Assembly (NCBI GenBank): GCA_016926875.1
Contig: JAFGNU010000065.1
Coordinates: 1-64,000 of the forward strand
Reading direction: 5' to 3'
DNA length: 64,000 bases
Source: Anaerolineae bacterium
GTDB lineage: Bacteria; Chloroflexota; Anaerolineae; Aggregatilineales; Aggregatilineaceae
The position numbers were made by a program, and so were the translations under genes. The notes under the pieces were generated by a model. The model worked only from the letters and a program-made list of their open reading frames with translations. It was not told where the DNA came from and searched no databases. This document shows, piece by piece, positions 17,634-26,024 of this stretch; position 1 is the first letter of the stretch; every line of letters starts with the position of its first letter.

Positions 17634-18881
17634 CTAATTGTATTCCTTGTACTCGCCGGGCACCTGTTCGACCCCGTCCCACACCACGCGGCGGAAGTGG
17701 TTGGGGTCCGTGTTGCCCTCCGAGTTGATCAACAAAATCTGCGAATTGTGATCCAGCCGGAGCAGGTCGCGCAGGTCTTGCAGCTCCGGGCGTTCCATGA
17801 TGAACATCAGCGCACCCAGCGTCACCGCCCCGGATTCGCCGGACACGATAAACGGGTCGCCCGCCAGCGGCACGCCGTAGACACGCATCCCCTTGGCCGC
17901 GACATATTCGGGACACGACAGGAACGCGTCGGCGCAGTCCCACAGCACGCGCCACGCGATCGGGCTGGGATCGCCGCACGCCAGCCCGGCCATCATCGTG
18001 TCCAGGTCGCCGGGGAAGCTGTGCGGCTGGCCGTCTCCTATCTCAGCCGAGCGGAACAGGCAGGCCGCCGCGTCCGGTTCCACGACTACCGAGACAGGTT
18101 TGTCTTGACCGAACAGTTGGTAGTAAAAGCCGATGGCCGAAGCAGCCAGCGCCCCTACCCCGGCCTGCACAAAAACATGCGTCGGCTTGATGATGCCCTG
18201 GGCGGCGAACTGCTCCTGCGCCTCGGACAGCATGGTCGTGTAGCCCTGCATCACCCAACGCGGGATGTCGGCGTAGCCTTCCCAGGACGTATCTGAGATC
18301 ACCTGCCAGCCGTTTTGCTGGGCATCCAGGTTCACCTGCCGCACGGCGTCGTCATACGTGCCGTCGATCACCTTGACCTGGGCGCCGTTGCTCTCGATGG
18401 CCTTGATACGCGCCTTGCTGGTGTACTTGTGCACGTAGATCACCGAGCGGTAGCCCATTGCGTTGGCCGCCCAGGCAACGCCGCGCCCGTGATTGCCGTC
18501 GGTCGCGGCGGCAAACGTGATCTCGCCAAGCTGCTGGCGCACGGCGTCCGATGTCAGTTCGGCAAACGACAGTTCTCGATCTTCGATGCCCAGTTTGGAC
18601 TTCACAAACTGGTACATAGCAAATGATCCGCCCAGCACCTTGAACGAATTCAACGTCAGCCGGACCGACTCGTCCTTAACCCAGATACCGCCCACGCCCA
18701 GCATCAGCGCCAGATTGGACAGGCTTTTGAGCGGGCTGATCCGGTAGCCCGGAATCTGGCGGTGAAAACTGCGCGCCTGGCGCGACATACCCCGCGGCAG
18801 CACGTGATCAACCGCCGGGCTGTGCTCAATCGCCTGGGCGTGTTTATTTTCAATCCATTTAACCGGAAATGGTGCACTCAT
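17634..18881 (-). CDS. dpaL: Diaminopropionate ammonia-lyase
   Basis: A 415-residue fold-type II PLP enzyme. The PLP Lys is in LNSFKVLGGS (near 82), followed by ATDGNHGRGVAWAA and the Gly-rich phosphate-binding AGVGALA. The length and order match YgeX-type diaminopropionate ammonia-lyase, which splits 2,3-diaminopropionate into pyruvate and two ammonia. It follows the proline dehydrogenase gene by 45 bases on the same strand, suggesting a small amino-acid catabolic operon. Threonine or serine dehydratases are related, but the GGIWVKDESVRLTLNSFK start favours YgeX. Confidence 0.9.
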   Translation of the reverse strand: MSAPFPVKWIENKHAQAIEHSPAVDHVLPRGMSRQARSFHRQIPGYRISPLKSLSNLALMLGVGGIWVKDESVRLTLNSFKVLGGSFAMYQFVKSKLGIEDRELSFAELTSDAVRQQLGEITFAAATDGNHGRGVAWAANAMGYRSVIYVHKYTSKARIKAIESNGAQVKVIDGTYDDAVRQVNLDAQQNGWQVISDTSWEGYADIPRWVMQGYTTMLSEAQEQFAAQGIIKPTHVFVQAGVGALAASAIGFYYQLFGQDKPVSVVVEPDAAACLFRSAEIGDGQPHSFPGDLDTMMAGLACGDPSPIAWRVLWDCADAFLSCPEYVAAKGMRVYGVPLAGDPFIVSGESGAVTLGALMFIMERPELQDLRDLLRLDHNSQILLINSEGNTDPNHFRRVVWDGVEQVPGEYKEYN

Positions 18882-18926
18882 GATTTACCCAATACTCTCC
18901 AGATCATCAACTACCTGCGATGTACC

Positions 18927-19859
18927 TTAACGCCGGAAAAAGTTGCTCACAAAGAACCACACATTGGCCGGACGTTCGGCCAGCCGCCGCATAAAATACG
19001 GGTACCACTGCGTGCCATAGGGCACATACAGGCGCATCCGGTAGCCGTCATCGTGAATCTGCTGTTGCAGCTTGGGCCGGATGCCGTACAGCATTTGAAA
19101 TTCAAAATTCGCGTGCGGCACATTGTGCGCCTTGACAAACGCCTGGGCCGCGCGGATCATGCGCTCGTCGTGGGTGGCGATGCCCAGGTAGGCCCCGGCC
19201 TGGCAGGCGTCCGGGTTTAGAAACTGCTGCACCAAATGGACAAAGTTGGCGTCGACATCGGCTTTATCCTGAAAAGCGCAGTCAACCGGTTCGTCATACG
19301 CCCCTTTGCACAGGCGCACATACGCGCCCTCAGCCGCCAGCGCGCGCATGTCTTCTTCGCTGCGGTACAGGTACGCCTGGATCACCACGCCCACGTTGTC
19401 AAAGCCGTGATCGCGGCGCAGCGCCCGGAAAACGTGCAGCGTCTTTTCGGTATAGGCGGAGCTTTCCATGTCGATGGTAACATGGCAGCCGGTATCCCCA
19501 GCCCGTTCCAGAATGCGGCGCATGTTGTCCAGGCAGAGATCATCACGAATATCCAGTCCCAACTGTGTCAGCTTGAGCGAAACAGTGGCCCGGATGTTGT
19601 CTGCGGCGATGGCATCCAGCAGTTCAAGATAGTCATCTGCCGCCTGCCGCGCATCGACCTCGCTGATCACACTTTCCCCCAGGTGATCGAGCGTGACCTC
19701 CAGGCCGCGCTGGTTTAACCGGCGTGCGACGGCACTCGCCTCTTCGAGCGTATCCCCGGCGACAAACCGGTATGCCGTGCGGCGCGCCAGCCCGATATGC
19801 ATCATCACATCTTTGGCCCATACAGCCTGTGACAGATACAGGAAAAAAGACCGTAACAT
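18927..19859 (-). CDS. Proline dehydrogenase (monofunctional)
   Basis: A 310-residue FAD-dependent TIM-barrel enzyme. I chose the ATG at 19859, which has TAAGGA upstream; a TTG at 19877 is in frame but lacks a site. Characteristic pieces are VSLKLTQLGLD, VTIDMESS, VRLCKGAY and the C-terminal YVPYGTQWYPYFMRRLAERP, the PRODH signature. It oxidises proline to pyrroline-5-carboxylate and passes electrons to the quinone pool. The second enzyme (P5C dehydrogenase) is not fused or adjacent. It precedes dpaL. Confidence 0.95.
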   Translation of the reverse strand: MLRSFFLYLSQAVWAKDVMMHIGLARRTAYRFVAGDTLEEASAVARRLNQRGLEVTLDHLGESVISEVDARQAADDYLELLDAIAADNIRATVSLKLTQLGLDIRDDLCLDNMRRILERAGDTGCHVTIDMESSAYTEKTLHVFRALRRDHGFDNVGVVIQAYLYRSEEDMRALAAEGAYVRLCKGAYDEPVDCAFQDKADVDANFVHLVQQFLNPDACQAGAYLGIATHDERMIRAAQAFVKAHNVPHANFEFQMLYGIRPKLQQQIHDDGYRMRLYVPYGTQWYPYFMRRLAERPANVWFFVSNFFRR

Positions 19860-20050
19860 TTTTATGATCCTTACCAACGTCGGATAGCAAAAAGGTATGC
19901 AGCTTCACTTATTGTAAGCCCTCGCCCAGGAGCCTACAATGGGGATTTTGGCAGGCAGACAGGCGCCACTCGTCACGTTGGTGCCCAAACAAACAGGAGC
20001 ACCCCACCAACCGGGCGCCCCCGTGACCGTCTCCTGTTATGCACGACCCG

Positions 20051-20872
20051 CTACGATTCCGCGTCCGGCGTTTCTGTTTCGGATGGCGGCAGCGCGGCAT
20101 CACGCGAAATGGTGGGCACGACGATGGCGATCTGGTAGGCGCTGCCGTCCCGTTCGACTACCTGGGTATTGTCGCGGCCTTCGCGGGCGTTCAGCCAGAT
20201 TTCGGTTGCCAGCGGGCCTTCGATCCAGCGCGCCTCGCCGTTTTCGGCCAGTTCGCGCAGGCTGAACGGGGCATTCATCGGCCATATCCACGACGGCACC
20301 AACGTGTCGCGCGGGACTTCGTACACGCTCACCCAGCCCGCATCCGGCAGCACACGCACCGGCGCCTCGCTCAAGTTCTGGCACTGTTCCAGGATGTTGG
20401 TAAACCCGCTTTGCGGCCACACACCATAGCGCCGGATCGTACGCACTTCGTCGTACAGTGACACGGTAATCGTCTCGACCATCGGATCAACAGAGCTGGG
20501 CGGGATCAACTCGTCTTCCCAACCGTAAAAGCCCCGGTTGATGATGTCTTCTAGAAACGTGCGCATGGTCACCTCATCAATGCGGGCTTCGAGCACTTCT
20601 TCGGCGCCGGTTTCGTTGCGCGTGGTCCATACTACTCGCCCATCACCCCACAGCGTACAGGGCGGGATGCTGTTCAGTTGGAACGCCGGGTTTTCCTGGT
20701 TGGGCTGTGCATCCAGGCGCACGATGATCGTATCCGGGTCACGATCCCAGTCGAATAGTCCAAACTGGCTTTCGGAGCTGGTGTTGCCGTTAGAAGGGGT
20801 ATCATCATCGCCGCACGCGGCCAGCGCCAGGCTCAGGATCACGAACATGATCAAAAGAAATGAGCGTCGCAT
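20051..20872 (-). CDS. Predicted lipoprotein of unknown function
   Basis: A 273-residue protein. Signal peptide with lipobox LALAAC, Cys at 20, followed by an acidic linker GDDDTPSNGNTSSES. The mature part (IIVRLDAQPNQENPAFQLNSIPPCTLWGDGRVVW) reads as a mixed alpha/beta domain, with two further Cys that may pair. A Thr/Glu-rich tail ends the protein. No enzyme motif seen. It lies between the proline dehydrogenase and VIT/VWA genes, all on the minus strand. Confidence 0.78.
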   Translation of the reverse strand: MRRSFLLIMFVILSLALAACGDDDTPSNGNTSSESQFGLFDWDRDPDTIIVRLDAQPNQENPAFQLNSIPPCTLWGDGRVVWTTRNETGAEEVLEARIDEVTMRTFLEDIINRGFYGWEDELIPPSSVDPMVETITVSLYDEVRTIRRYGVWPQSGFTNILEQCQNLSEAPVRVLPDAGWVSVYEVPRDTLVPSWIWPMNAPFSLRELAENGEARWIEGPLATEIWLNAREGRDNTQVVERDGSAYQIAIVVPTISRDAALPPSETETPDAES

Positions 20873-20962
20873 ACCAGACTCCTTGTGGCGTTCTGATTAT
20901 TGGACCTTGACCGGATTGTAGCCCGTACCCCGCGGCACGACAAGCGGCTTAGCAGCATACAA

Positions 20963-20991
20963 CAGGAGCGCATCGTCGTGATGCGCCCCTG
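20963..20991 (-). terminator. Probable terminator after the VIT/VWA gene
   Basis: CAGG-A-GCGCAT (20963-20973) pairs with ATGCGC-C-CCTG (20981-20991) with one mismatch. The following T content on the minus strand is modest. Confidence 0.5.
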
Positions 20992-21027
20992 TGCAAACGG
21001 TTCGGCTGGTTCAGGTGGGTGCGCGGC

Positions 21028-23265
21028 TTACTCCGGCAGCACCTCGTAAGCTTCGCCTTCCCACACAAACAGCACGTGCTCGCCCAACGCCAGGAATTCC
21101 CCGACTGCCGGGTCGAGATCGAGCAGGTCGAAGTATTCGTCACTGAGGAAGACGACTTCAACCGGCGTCATGCTGTCGGCGTCGTACAGCGTATCAATCC
21201 ACATACCATCCCGCCAGACAAACGTCCGGTCGCCCGCGTACTGGATCGCCTCGCCGCCCGTATACCCGGCTTCCTGGGCAACGGTCGATTCCTCTGACTC
21301 TATGCCGCCGTCTTCATCTTTTCCGTTCCAGCCGGAAGCATCCGCCGACGTTGACGTTGGCGCCGCCGAGGCAGTCGGCGCCATCATCGGCGCTTCGGCA
21401 TCGGCCAGTCCGGACACGCTTTCGGACGCGTTGACCGCAGCTTCACCGGCGGGCGCGGCCTCAAAGGCCATCTCCGCTTCCTCGCGGAACATCCCTTCAG
21501 CCTGGTCTACGCCGCTCTGGGTGAAGATGTCCTGCTCCTCGATCAAAAAGGACGTGTAGGGCGTGATGATCCCGTAGCGGATGCTCAGCCGGACGATGCT
21601 GTCCACCAGTTCGGGGTCTTCACCGTACAGCCGGATCGCGTTGAGCAGCGCGCCGATCTTGCGCGTGGCCCACAGACGCGGGATGAACACCTCGCCGCCC
21701 GCGTTGGCGGGGAAGTCTACCCGGTAGGAGTACACCTTGTATTCGCCGTTCAACTCGCCCTTGAGCTTGATCGTGGGCGAGCCGCTGTCCCGGTAGCGCC
21801 CGACGACGATCAACTGCGTCCCGGCAAACAGGTCCGGCAGCGGTTGAGCCGGGTACATTTCGTCGATGAGCATATAGTCAAAGTCCAGCTCGATATTGGT
21901 CAGCACGGGCGCGCTGATCTTGTTGTACAGGCTGCCGACTTCTTCGTCGATGCGTTCTTCGGGCCGGACATAAGTGCCCGCGCCGTGGAAGTCCTGGTAC
22001 AGCCGGTCGAGCAGGATTGTGTCCACGTCGTAGCCCACGCCAAAGGTGAAGATACGTACATTGGGCTTGGCGTGATCCTGGACGTTGTTCAAAATCTGGA
22101 TGGTATCAACCTCGCCCTCGGTTGGCAGGCCGTCGGTCAGGAACAGCAGCACCGTGCTGCGCTCGCGGTCGGCCATCGACATCGCCTCATGCAGCGCGCC
22201 GTCGATGTCGGTGCCGCCGATGGCTTCCAGCCCGTCGATCCAGTCTATCGCGCGGTCGGCTTCGGAGACAGGTTGCAGCTCATTGGCGTATATGCGGTAG
22301 CCGGTGCTGAAGGCCACCACGTTAAAGTGGTCGCGGGAGTTAAGATGGCCCAGCACAAACTTAACGGCCTCGCGCGCCTGATCCCACTTCTCGCCGTACA
22401 TCGAGCCGGACTGGTCCAGCACGACGATCACATCTTTCGGGATCACGCGGTCTGCGTCGACTTCAAGCGGCGGCGTGATCAGCAGCGTGAAAAAGCCGTC
22501 TTCGCGCGCGCTTTCGCGGTAGGTCAGCAGGTTGACGTTGATCTCGTCGCTGGCCAGCCCGTAAAACAGGCTGAAGTCCGTCTCGACGCGTTCGTAGCTG
22601 GATTCGTACCCGGCGCGGAAAGCATAATCGCCGTCGCGCACGATGGCGACCGGATGCGTCGGCGAGTAAATGGTGCTGATCTTGTCGTTGGATTTCACGT
22701 TGACGTTGATGCTGATACGCTCAACCGGTCGGTGCGTGAACTGGTCGGTGCGCAGCGGGTATTCATAGTGCACCAGTCCGTTTTCAACCGGCAGCAGTTG
22801 GGCGTATTCGATCTCGATCTTGACTTCGGAAAACGGGTTAATCGGGAAGACGCTGGCTTGAATCGCGCCCGCGCCAACGTATTCGAGCAGCGCCGGGTCG
22901 CGCATCTGGCGCACGATCTCGTCGTAGATATCGCGGGCCTCCTCGGCGTCGAGAATCTTGGCTTCAATTGGTTTACCGTCCACCCACATGATCAGATCGG
23001 ATACGGCAGCGCCGACCGGCAGCGGGAAGATATACGTCCCTTCGGCCATCCAATCGCTGTCGTTGTAGAATACCTGCTCAATGCGCGTGACAGCTACCTG
23101 GTTGTCGATGTCCACGCTGACCCGGTGCGAACGGATCAAGACGCCTTCGTCACGAAAATAGGGGAACTCTACCGCCCCCGGCGGCGCCTGTTCGTGGGCC
23201 AGCACCGGAGTCACGCCCCCCGCCAGCAGTACAACCAACACCAACACAGTGATTGCAGTTCTCAT
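21028..23265 (-). CDS. Secreted VIT and von Willebrand A domain protein
   Basis: A 745-residue protein. The ATG at 23265 follows GGAGG; a start four codons upstream is less well supported. A signal peptide (ending PVLAHEQ) is followed by a VIT domain (about 28-165; FPLPVGAAVSDLIMWVDGK, LDAEEARDIYDEIV). A VWA domain then has the complete MIDAS pattern DQSGS near residue 280 and LFLTDGLPTEGE. The C-terminal 250 residues are a further domain with an Ala/Ser-rich linker. The arrangement is like inter-alpha-trypsin-inhibitor heavy-chain-type proteins of bacteria, which bind partners through metal-dependent adhesion. The ligand is unknown. Confidence 0.92.
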   Translation of the reverse strand: MRTAITVLVLVVLLAGGVTPVLAHEQAPPGAVEFPYFRDEGVLIRSHRVSVDIDNQVAVTRIEQVFYNDSDWMAEGTYIFPLPVGAAVSDLIMWVDGKPIEAKILDAEEARDIYDEIVRQMRDPALLEYVGAGAIQASVFPINPFSEVKIEIEYAQLLPVENGLVHYEYPLRTDQFTHRPVERISINVNVKSNDKISTIYSPTHPVAIVRDGDYAFRAGYESSYERVETDFSLFYGLASDEINVNLLTYRESAREDGFFTLLITPPLEVDADRVIPKDVIVVLDQSGSMYGEKWDQAREAVKFVLGHLNSRDHFNVVAFSTGYRIYANELQPVSEADRAIDWIDGLEAIGGTDIDGALHEAMSMADRERSTVLLFLTDGLPTEGEVDTIQILNNVQDHAKPNVRIFTFGVGYDVDTILLDRLYQDFHGAGTYVRPEERIDEEVGSLYNKISAPVLTNIELDFDYMLIDEMYPAQPLPDLFAGTQLIVVGRYRDSGSPTIKLKGELNGEYKVYSYRVDFPANAGGEVFIPRLWATRKIGALLNAIRLYGEDPELVDSIVRLSIRYGIITPYTSFLIEEQDIFTQSGVDQAEGMFREEAEMAFEAAPAGEAAVNASESVSGLADAEAPMMAPTASAAPTSTSADASGWNGKDEDGGIESEESTVAQEAGYTGGEAIQYAGDRTFVWRDGMWIDTLYDADSMTPVEVVFLSDEYFDLLDLDPAVGEFLALGEHVLFVWEGEAYEVLPE

Positions 23266-23401
23266 GTTTTCCTCCAAAAAGCGCTATAATCCTGGCCGGA
23301 CTGTTTGTTACTTACATGATATGCTTAAGACGCCGCCCGTGTCCAAAAGGTTCCTGTAATCGGGTGCGTTTCAAATCTAGAGCGGAATACTGGCTTAGCG
23401 A

Positions 23402-23486
23402 GTAGGGGCGACCCGGCGAGTTGCCCAGGGCAGAGCAAGCGCTGCCCCTACGAGTAACGATCCTACCCTGAATCCGGAATGTACAC
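23402..23486 (+). repeat. Dispersed double-hairpin repeat, copy 3
   Basis: The core 23402-23451 starts GTAGGGGCG, carries a variable first arm ACCCGGCGAGTTG, the invariant CCCAGGGCAGAGCAAGC, then GCTGCCCCTAC. The 3' flank CGAGTAACGATCCTACCC and GAATCCGGAATGTAC matches copy 1 outside the core. The rest of the 23266-23575 gap holds no gene that I can see. Confidence 0.75.
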
Positions 23487-23575
23487 CTGTAATCCGGCAA
23501 ACCAGATGTCTTTTTGCGCCAGTTGCGGCATACTCATACCCGTGAAACAACAAGCATAGCCAAGCAACGGAAAGC

Positions 23576-24796
23576 ATGATGACCGATCCAAACATCCCTA
23601 AAGAACTCGATGCCGACCGCCTGCTGGAGATCATCCGGCATATCAGCGTTGTGATCGGCCCACGCCATCCCGCCAGCGCCGCCGAGCGCGAAGCCGCCGC
23701 CTATGTCCACGACATGATCGGGGACATAAACGGCAAGTGGGACGTGATCAACCAGCCGTTCCGCAGCGTTGACGGCTTGCGCTACCGGATCGCACCGCTG
23801 GCCGTCCTGACCGGGATCAGCCTGTTGTTCGGTCTGCGGAAAAACCGCGAAAGCCAGCTATTCAGTGGGCTGGTATCAATCGGGTTGAGCATTCTCAGCC
23901 GTGATGCCTTCCTGGGACGCCAGCCGATCTGGGAGCCGTGGATGCCACATGGCGAGGCAGAGAACGTGATCGTGCGCATTCCACCGCGCAGCACCACCCG
24001 GCGGCGGGTGGTCTTCCTGGCACACCTGGATTCGGGCGTGCACCGCCTGACGACTCACCCGCGCGTAGTGGCGCACCTGCCGCGCACGATGGGCGGTACA
24101 ACCCTGATGGCGCTGGTTGGCGGCGTACTGACGCTGTTGTCGGGTCGCAAGCAGCGGTGGGGCTGGCTGCGCGGGTTGATCGGGGTGGCAGCCCTGGGCG
24201 GCGCCGTCGCCGTGCTCGCAGACGAAACCGGGCCGGACATCGCGGGCGCCAATGGCAACGCGTCCGGCGTGGCCGCACTGTTGGGGCTGGCCGGAGCACT
24301 GGCCCGGTACCCGCTCAAGTCTACCGAGGTCATCCTGGCGTTCACCGGGGCTGCCACCGCGACCGCGACCGGCGCCGATATGCTCGCCACCGAGTACGGC
24401 GACGACTGGAGCAATGCGCTGTGGGTGGTGGTGAACAACGTCGGTACAGGCGAACTATGCTGGGGAACGCGGCACGGTGTCAGCCCGTATGCTTACTATC
24501 ACCCCCACCCGGACGCGGCACACGTGATGGAGCGCGTTGCCCAGGCCCGGCCCGACCTGGGACTGATGGGCAAACGCGTGCTGTGCATGGACGAAGTCAC
24601 CAACCTGCGCGACCGTGATTTGCGCGCGGTGGGGTTAACGGCCTACGACCGCGTTACGGGCTTGATCCCGCACTGGCGGCAGAACAGCGATACCATCCAC
24701 GCCATCACCCCGGAGACGGTCGAGCGAGCAGCGCACGCGATCTGGACGGTGACGCAGGTTGTCGACCAGGCGGAAACATGGCCGCTAGAACGGTGA
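23576..24796 (+). CDS. M28-like membrane pseudopeptidase
   Basis: A 406-residue protein; GGAAAGC precedes tandem ATGs. The fold landmarks of M28 aminopeptidases are clear: VVFLAHLDSG (near 146), GANGNASGVAALLGLAGAL (near 223), ILAFTGAATATATGADML (near 253) and NSDTIHAITPETVERAA (near 370). The family consensus has GANDNASG, an EE pair after FxGA, and a His before the last segment. Here the bridging Asp is Gly, EE is AT and the His is Asn, so most zinc ligands are gone. Two or three hydrophobic segments are inserted between the first two motifs. It is probably a non-catalytic membrane protein. Confidence 0.78.
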   Translation: MMTDPNIPKELDADRLLEIIRHISVVIGPRHPASAAEREAAAYVHDMIGDINGKWDVINQPFRSVDGLRYRIAPLAVLTGISLLFGLRKNRESQLFSGLVSIGLSILSRDAFLGRQPIWEPWMPHGEAENVIVRIPPRSTTRRRVVFLAHLDSGVHRLTTHPRVVAHLPRTMGGTTLMALVGGVLTLLSGRKQRWGWLRGLIGVAALGGAVAVLADETGPDIAGANGNASGVAALLGLAGALARYPLKSTEVILAFTGAATATATGADMLATEYGDDWSNALWVVVNNVGTGELCWGTRHGVSPYAYYHPHPDAAHVMERVAQARPDLGLMGKRVLCMDEVTNLRDRDLRAVGLTAYDRVTGLIPHWRQNSDTIHAITPETVERAAHAIWTVTQVVDQAETWPLER

Positions 24797-24808
24797 TGCG
24801 TGTCGCCA

Positions 24809-24837
24809 TTGCGTTGTGCCCGGTGTGCTGTTAGACT
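24809..24837 (+). promoter_or_regulatory. Promoter of the 113-residue hypothetical gene
   Basis: TTGCGT (24809-24814), a 17-base spacer and TAGACT (24832-24837), about 60 bases before the ATG. Confidence 0.5.
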
Positions 24838-24896
24838 CTTTCAGTACAAGTGAGAATACACCCTTCCACGTGCCGCCGTGCCAGGAGAAGAAGGTG

Positions 24897-25238
24897 ATGA
24901 GTAGAAAACGTGACAAAAAAACACCCGATTGGCTGGAAGAGTTTGAAGACCTCGCTAACAAACAACTGCCGGAAGGGTCTTCGTGCGCCCAGGTGCATCC
25001 CCTTATCGCTGCCTGGTACGAGGAAGTGATGAACGACGATCCCCCCAAATCGCGGGACTCGGTCTGGCAGGCCATGCACTGCCTGACAACCGAAGTATTA
25101 AATGATGTGCCAGTGGAAATTGTCGACGCGCTGAGCGGTGAGATCAGCGATCAGGTTGCAGACTGGGTCACGGAACTACTGCTGGTTGGGCGCGCATTCC
25201 AGATCGCGCTGGACAGTGGGCGGCTGGATGACCTGTAG
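24897..25238 (+). CDS. Hypothetical acidic helical protein
   Basis: A 113-residue protein; the ATG at 24897 follows CCAGGAGAAGAAGG. It is soluble, acidic and probably all-helical, with no signal peptide or membrane segment. It contains CAQVHPLIAAWYEEVM and two isolated Cys. I do not recognise the family. It stands alone between the M28-like gene and the convergent carbamoyltransferase block. Confidence 0.65.
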   Translation: MSRKRDKKTPDWLEEFEDLANKQLPEGSSCAQVHPLIAAWYEEVMNDDPPKSRDSVWQAMHCLTTEVLNDVPVEIVDALSGEISDQVADWVTELLLVGRAFQIALDSGRLDDL

Positions 25239-25348
25239 GCTGTGTTGCGGCGCATTATTGTTTTATGTGGAAGCCCAAAACCCAGGAACACTCCCCAACC
25301 CGTTTTACCTTTTGATCGGCGCAGGCTGCGTCCGACCGATGTGTCTCT

Positions 25349-25654
25349 CTACTGGGCGGTAGAGGGTGTCGCCGTCTGGCGTTCAAAGATGGCATACAGC
25401 AGCAGGAATGCGCCCGTCAGTACCAGGAAGCCCACCGCCGTACCAAACAACTTCAAAAACGGCAGCCCGATGACAAGCCCTGTAATGATGAACGGCAGCA
25501 TACTCGCCATGCCCGCGCAAGCCAGGTAATGCAGCGCAGACGCCAGCGCGCCGCCCCGCACCGGTGCTTCCGCATTCGAATCGCGCGCGATCTTGATGCC
25601 GATCAGCAGCCCAAACGCCATGCCGATCACAATCGCCAGCAGCCAATTATCCAC
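25349..25654 (-). CDS. Small membrane protein, end of the carbamoyltransferase block
   Basis: A 101-residue protein starting at a GTG, with TAGGAGGAAA upstream, a strong site. Three hydrophobic segments: WLLAIVIGMAFGLLIGI, a middle LACAGMASMLPFIITGLVIG, and GTAVGFLVLTGAFLLLYAIF, followed by a short polar tail. It is the last gene of the minus-strand block and starts 10 bases after the 38-residue gene. No family name can be given; its role with the carbamoyltransferase is by position only. Confidence 0.65.
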   Translation of the reverse strand: MDNWLLAIVIGMAFGLLIGIKIARDSNAEAPVRGGALASALHYLACAGMASMLPFIITGLVIGLPFLKLFGTAVGFLVLTGAFLLLYAIFERQTATPSTAQ

Positions 25655-25664
25655 GGCTTTCCTC

Positions 25665-25781
25665 CTAAAACAGCGTATATATTGAAGCGTTATCGCCGCC
25701 GGTCACAGCTAATACCGCCAGCGGCGCCGCGATGATCAGAACAACAGCCAGCAGGATCACCCACCACCGGTTATCCATCAT
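25665..25781 (-). CDS. 38-residue single-helix protein, miniature of DUF5989
   Basis: A small reading frame with tandem ATGs at 25781 and 25778 and AGGGCG upstream. It consists of MMDNRWW, one transmembrane helix (VILLAVVLIIAAPLAVLAV) and the tail GGDNASIYTLF. The tail matches the last residues of the adjacent DUF5989 protein (GGGPLIYTLF), and both have a WW-containing start to the helix, so it looks like a shortened paralogue. It begins five bases after the DUF5989 stop. The coding call rests on this similarity and the tight spacing. Confidence 0.6.
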   Translation of the reverse strand: MMDNRWWVILLAVVLIIAAPLAVLAVTGGDNASIYTLF

Positions 25782-25786
25782 TCGCC

Positions 25787-26005
25787 CTAGAACAGGGTGT
25801 AAATCAACGGGCCGCCGCCGCTGGCCGATCCCAACACGATCAGTACTGCGAACAGGATCAGGGCCACGATCATCGGGATCAGCCACCACATCTTAGCCGC
25901 CCACAAAAACGCGAACAGCTCGCCCAGGATGCCCAGGCGCGTGCGCAGGCCGCTGAGCCTGCCCGGTCGCTTTTCGGTTGTAGTGGACGTAGTTTGCTCG
26001 GTCAT
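25787..26005 (-). CDS. DUF5989 family membrane protein
   Basis: A 72-residue protein; the ATG follows AAGAGGAAGC. A Thr-rich start, then LSGLRTRLGILGELFAFLWAAKMWWLIP, a membrane helix VALILFAVLIVLG, and the conserved end PLIYTLF. Proteins of this family are known mainly as neighbours of NodU/CmcH carbamoyltransferases, and that is the case here: it starts 19 bases after the carbamoyltransferase stop. Function unknown; a membrane anchor or chaperone for a carbamoylation step is inference. Confidence 0.8.
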   Translation of the reverse strand: MTEQTTSTTTEKRPGRLSGLRTRLGILGELFAFLWAAKMWWLIPMIVALILFAVLIVLGSASGGGPLIYTLF

Positions 26006-26024
26006 AGCTTCCTCTTGCTCACAT

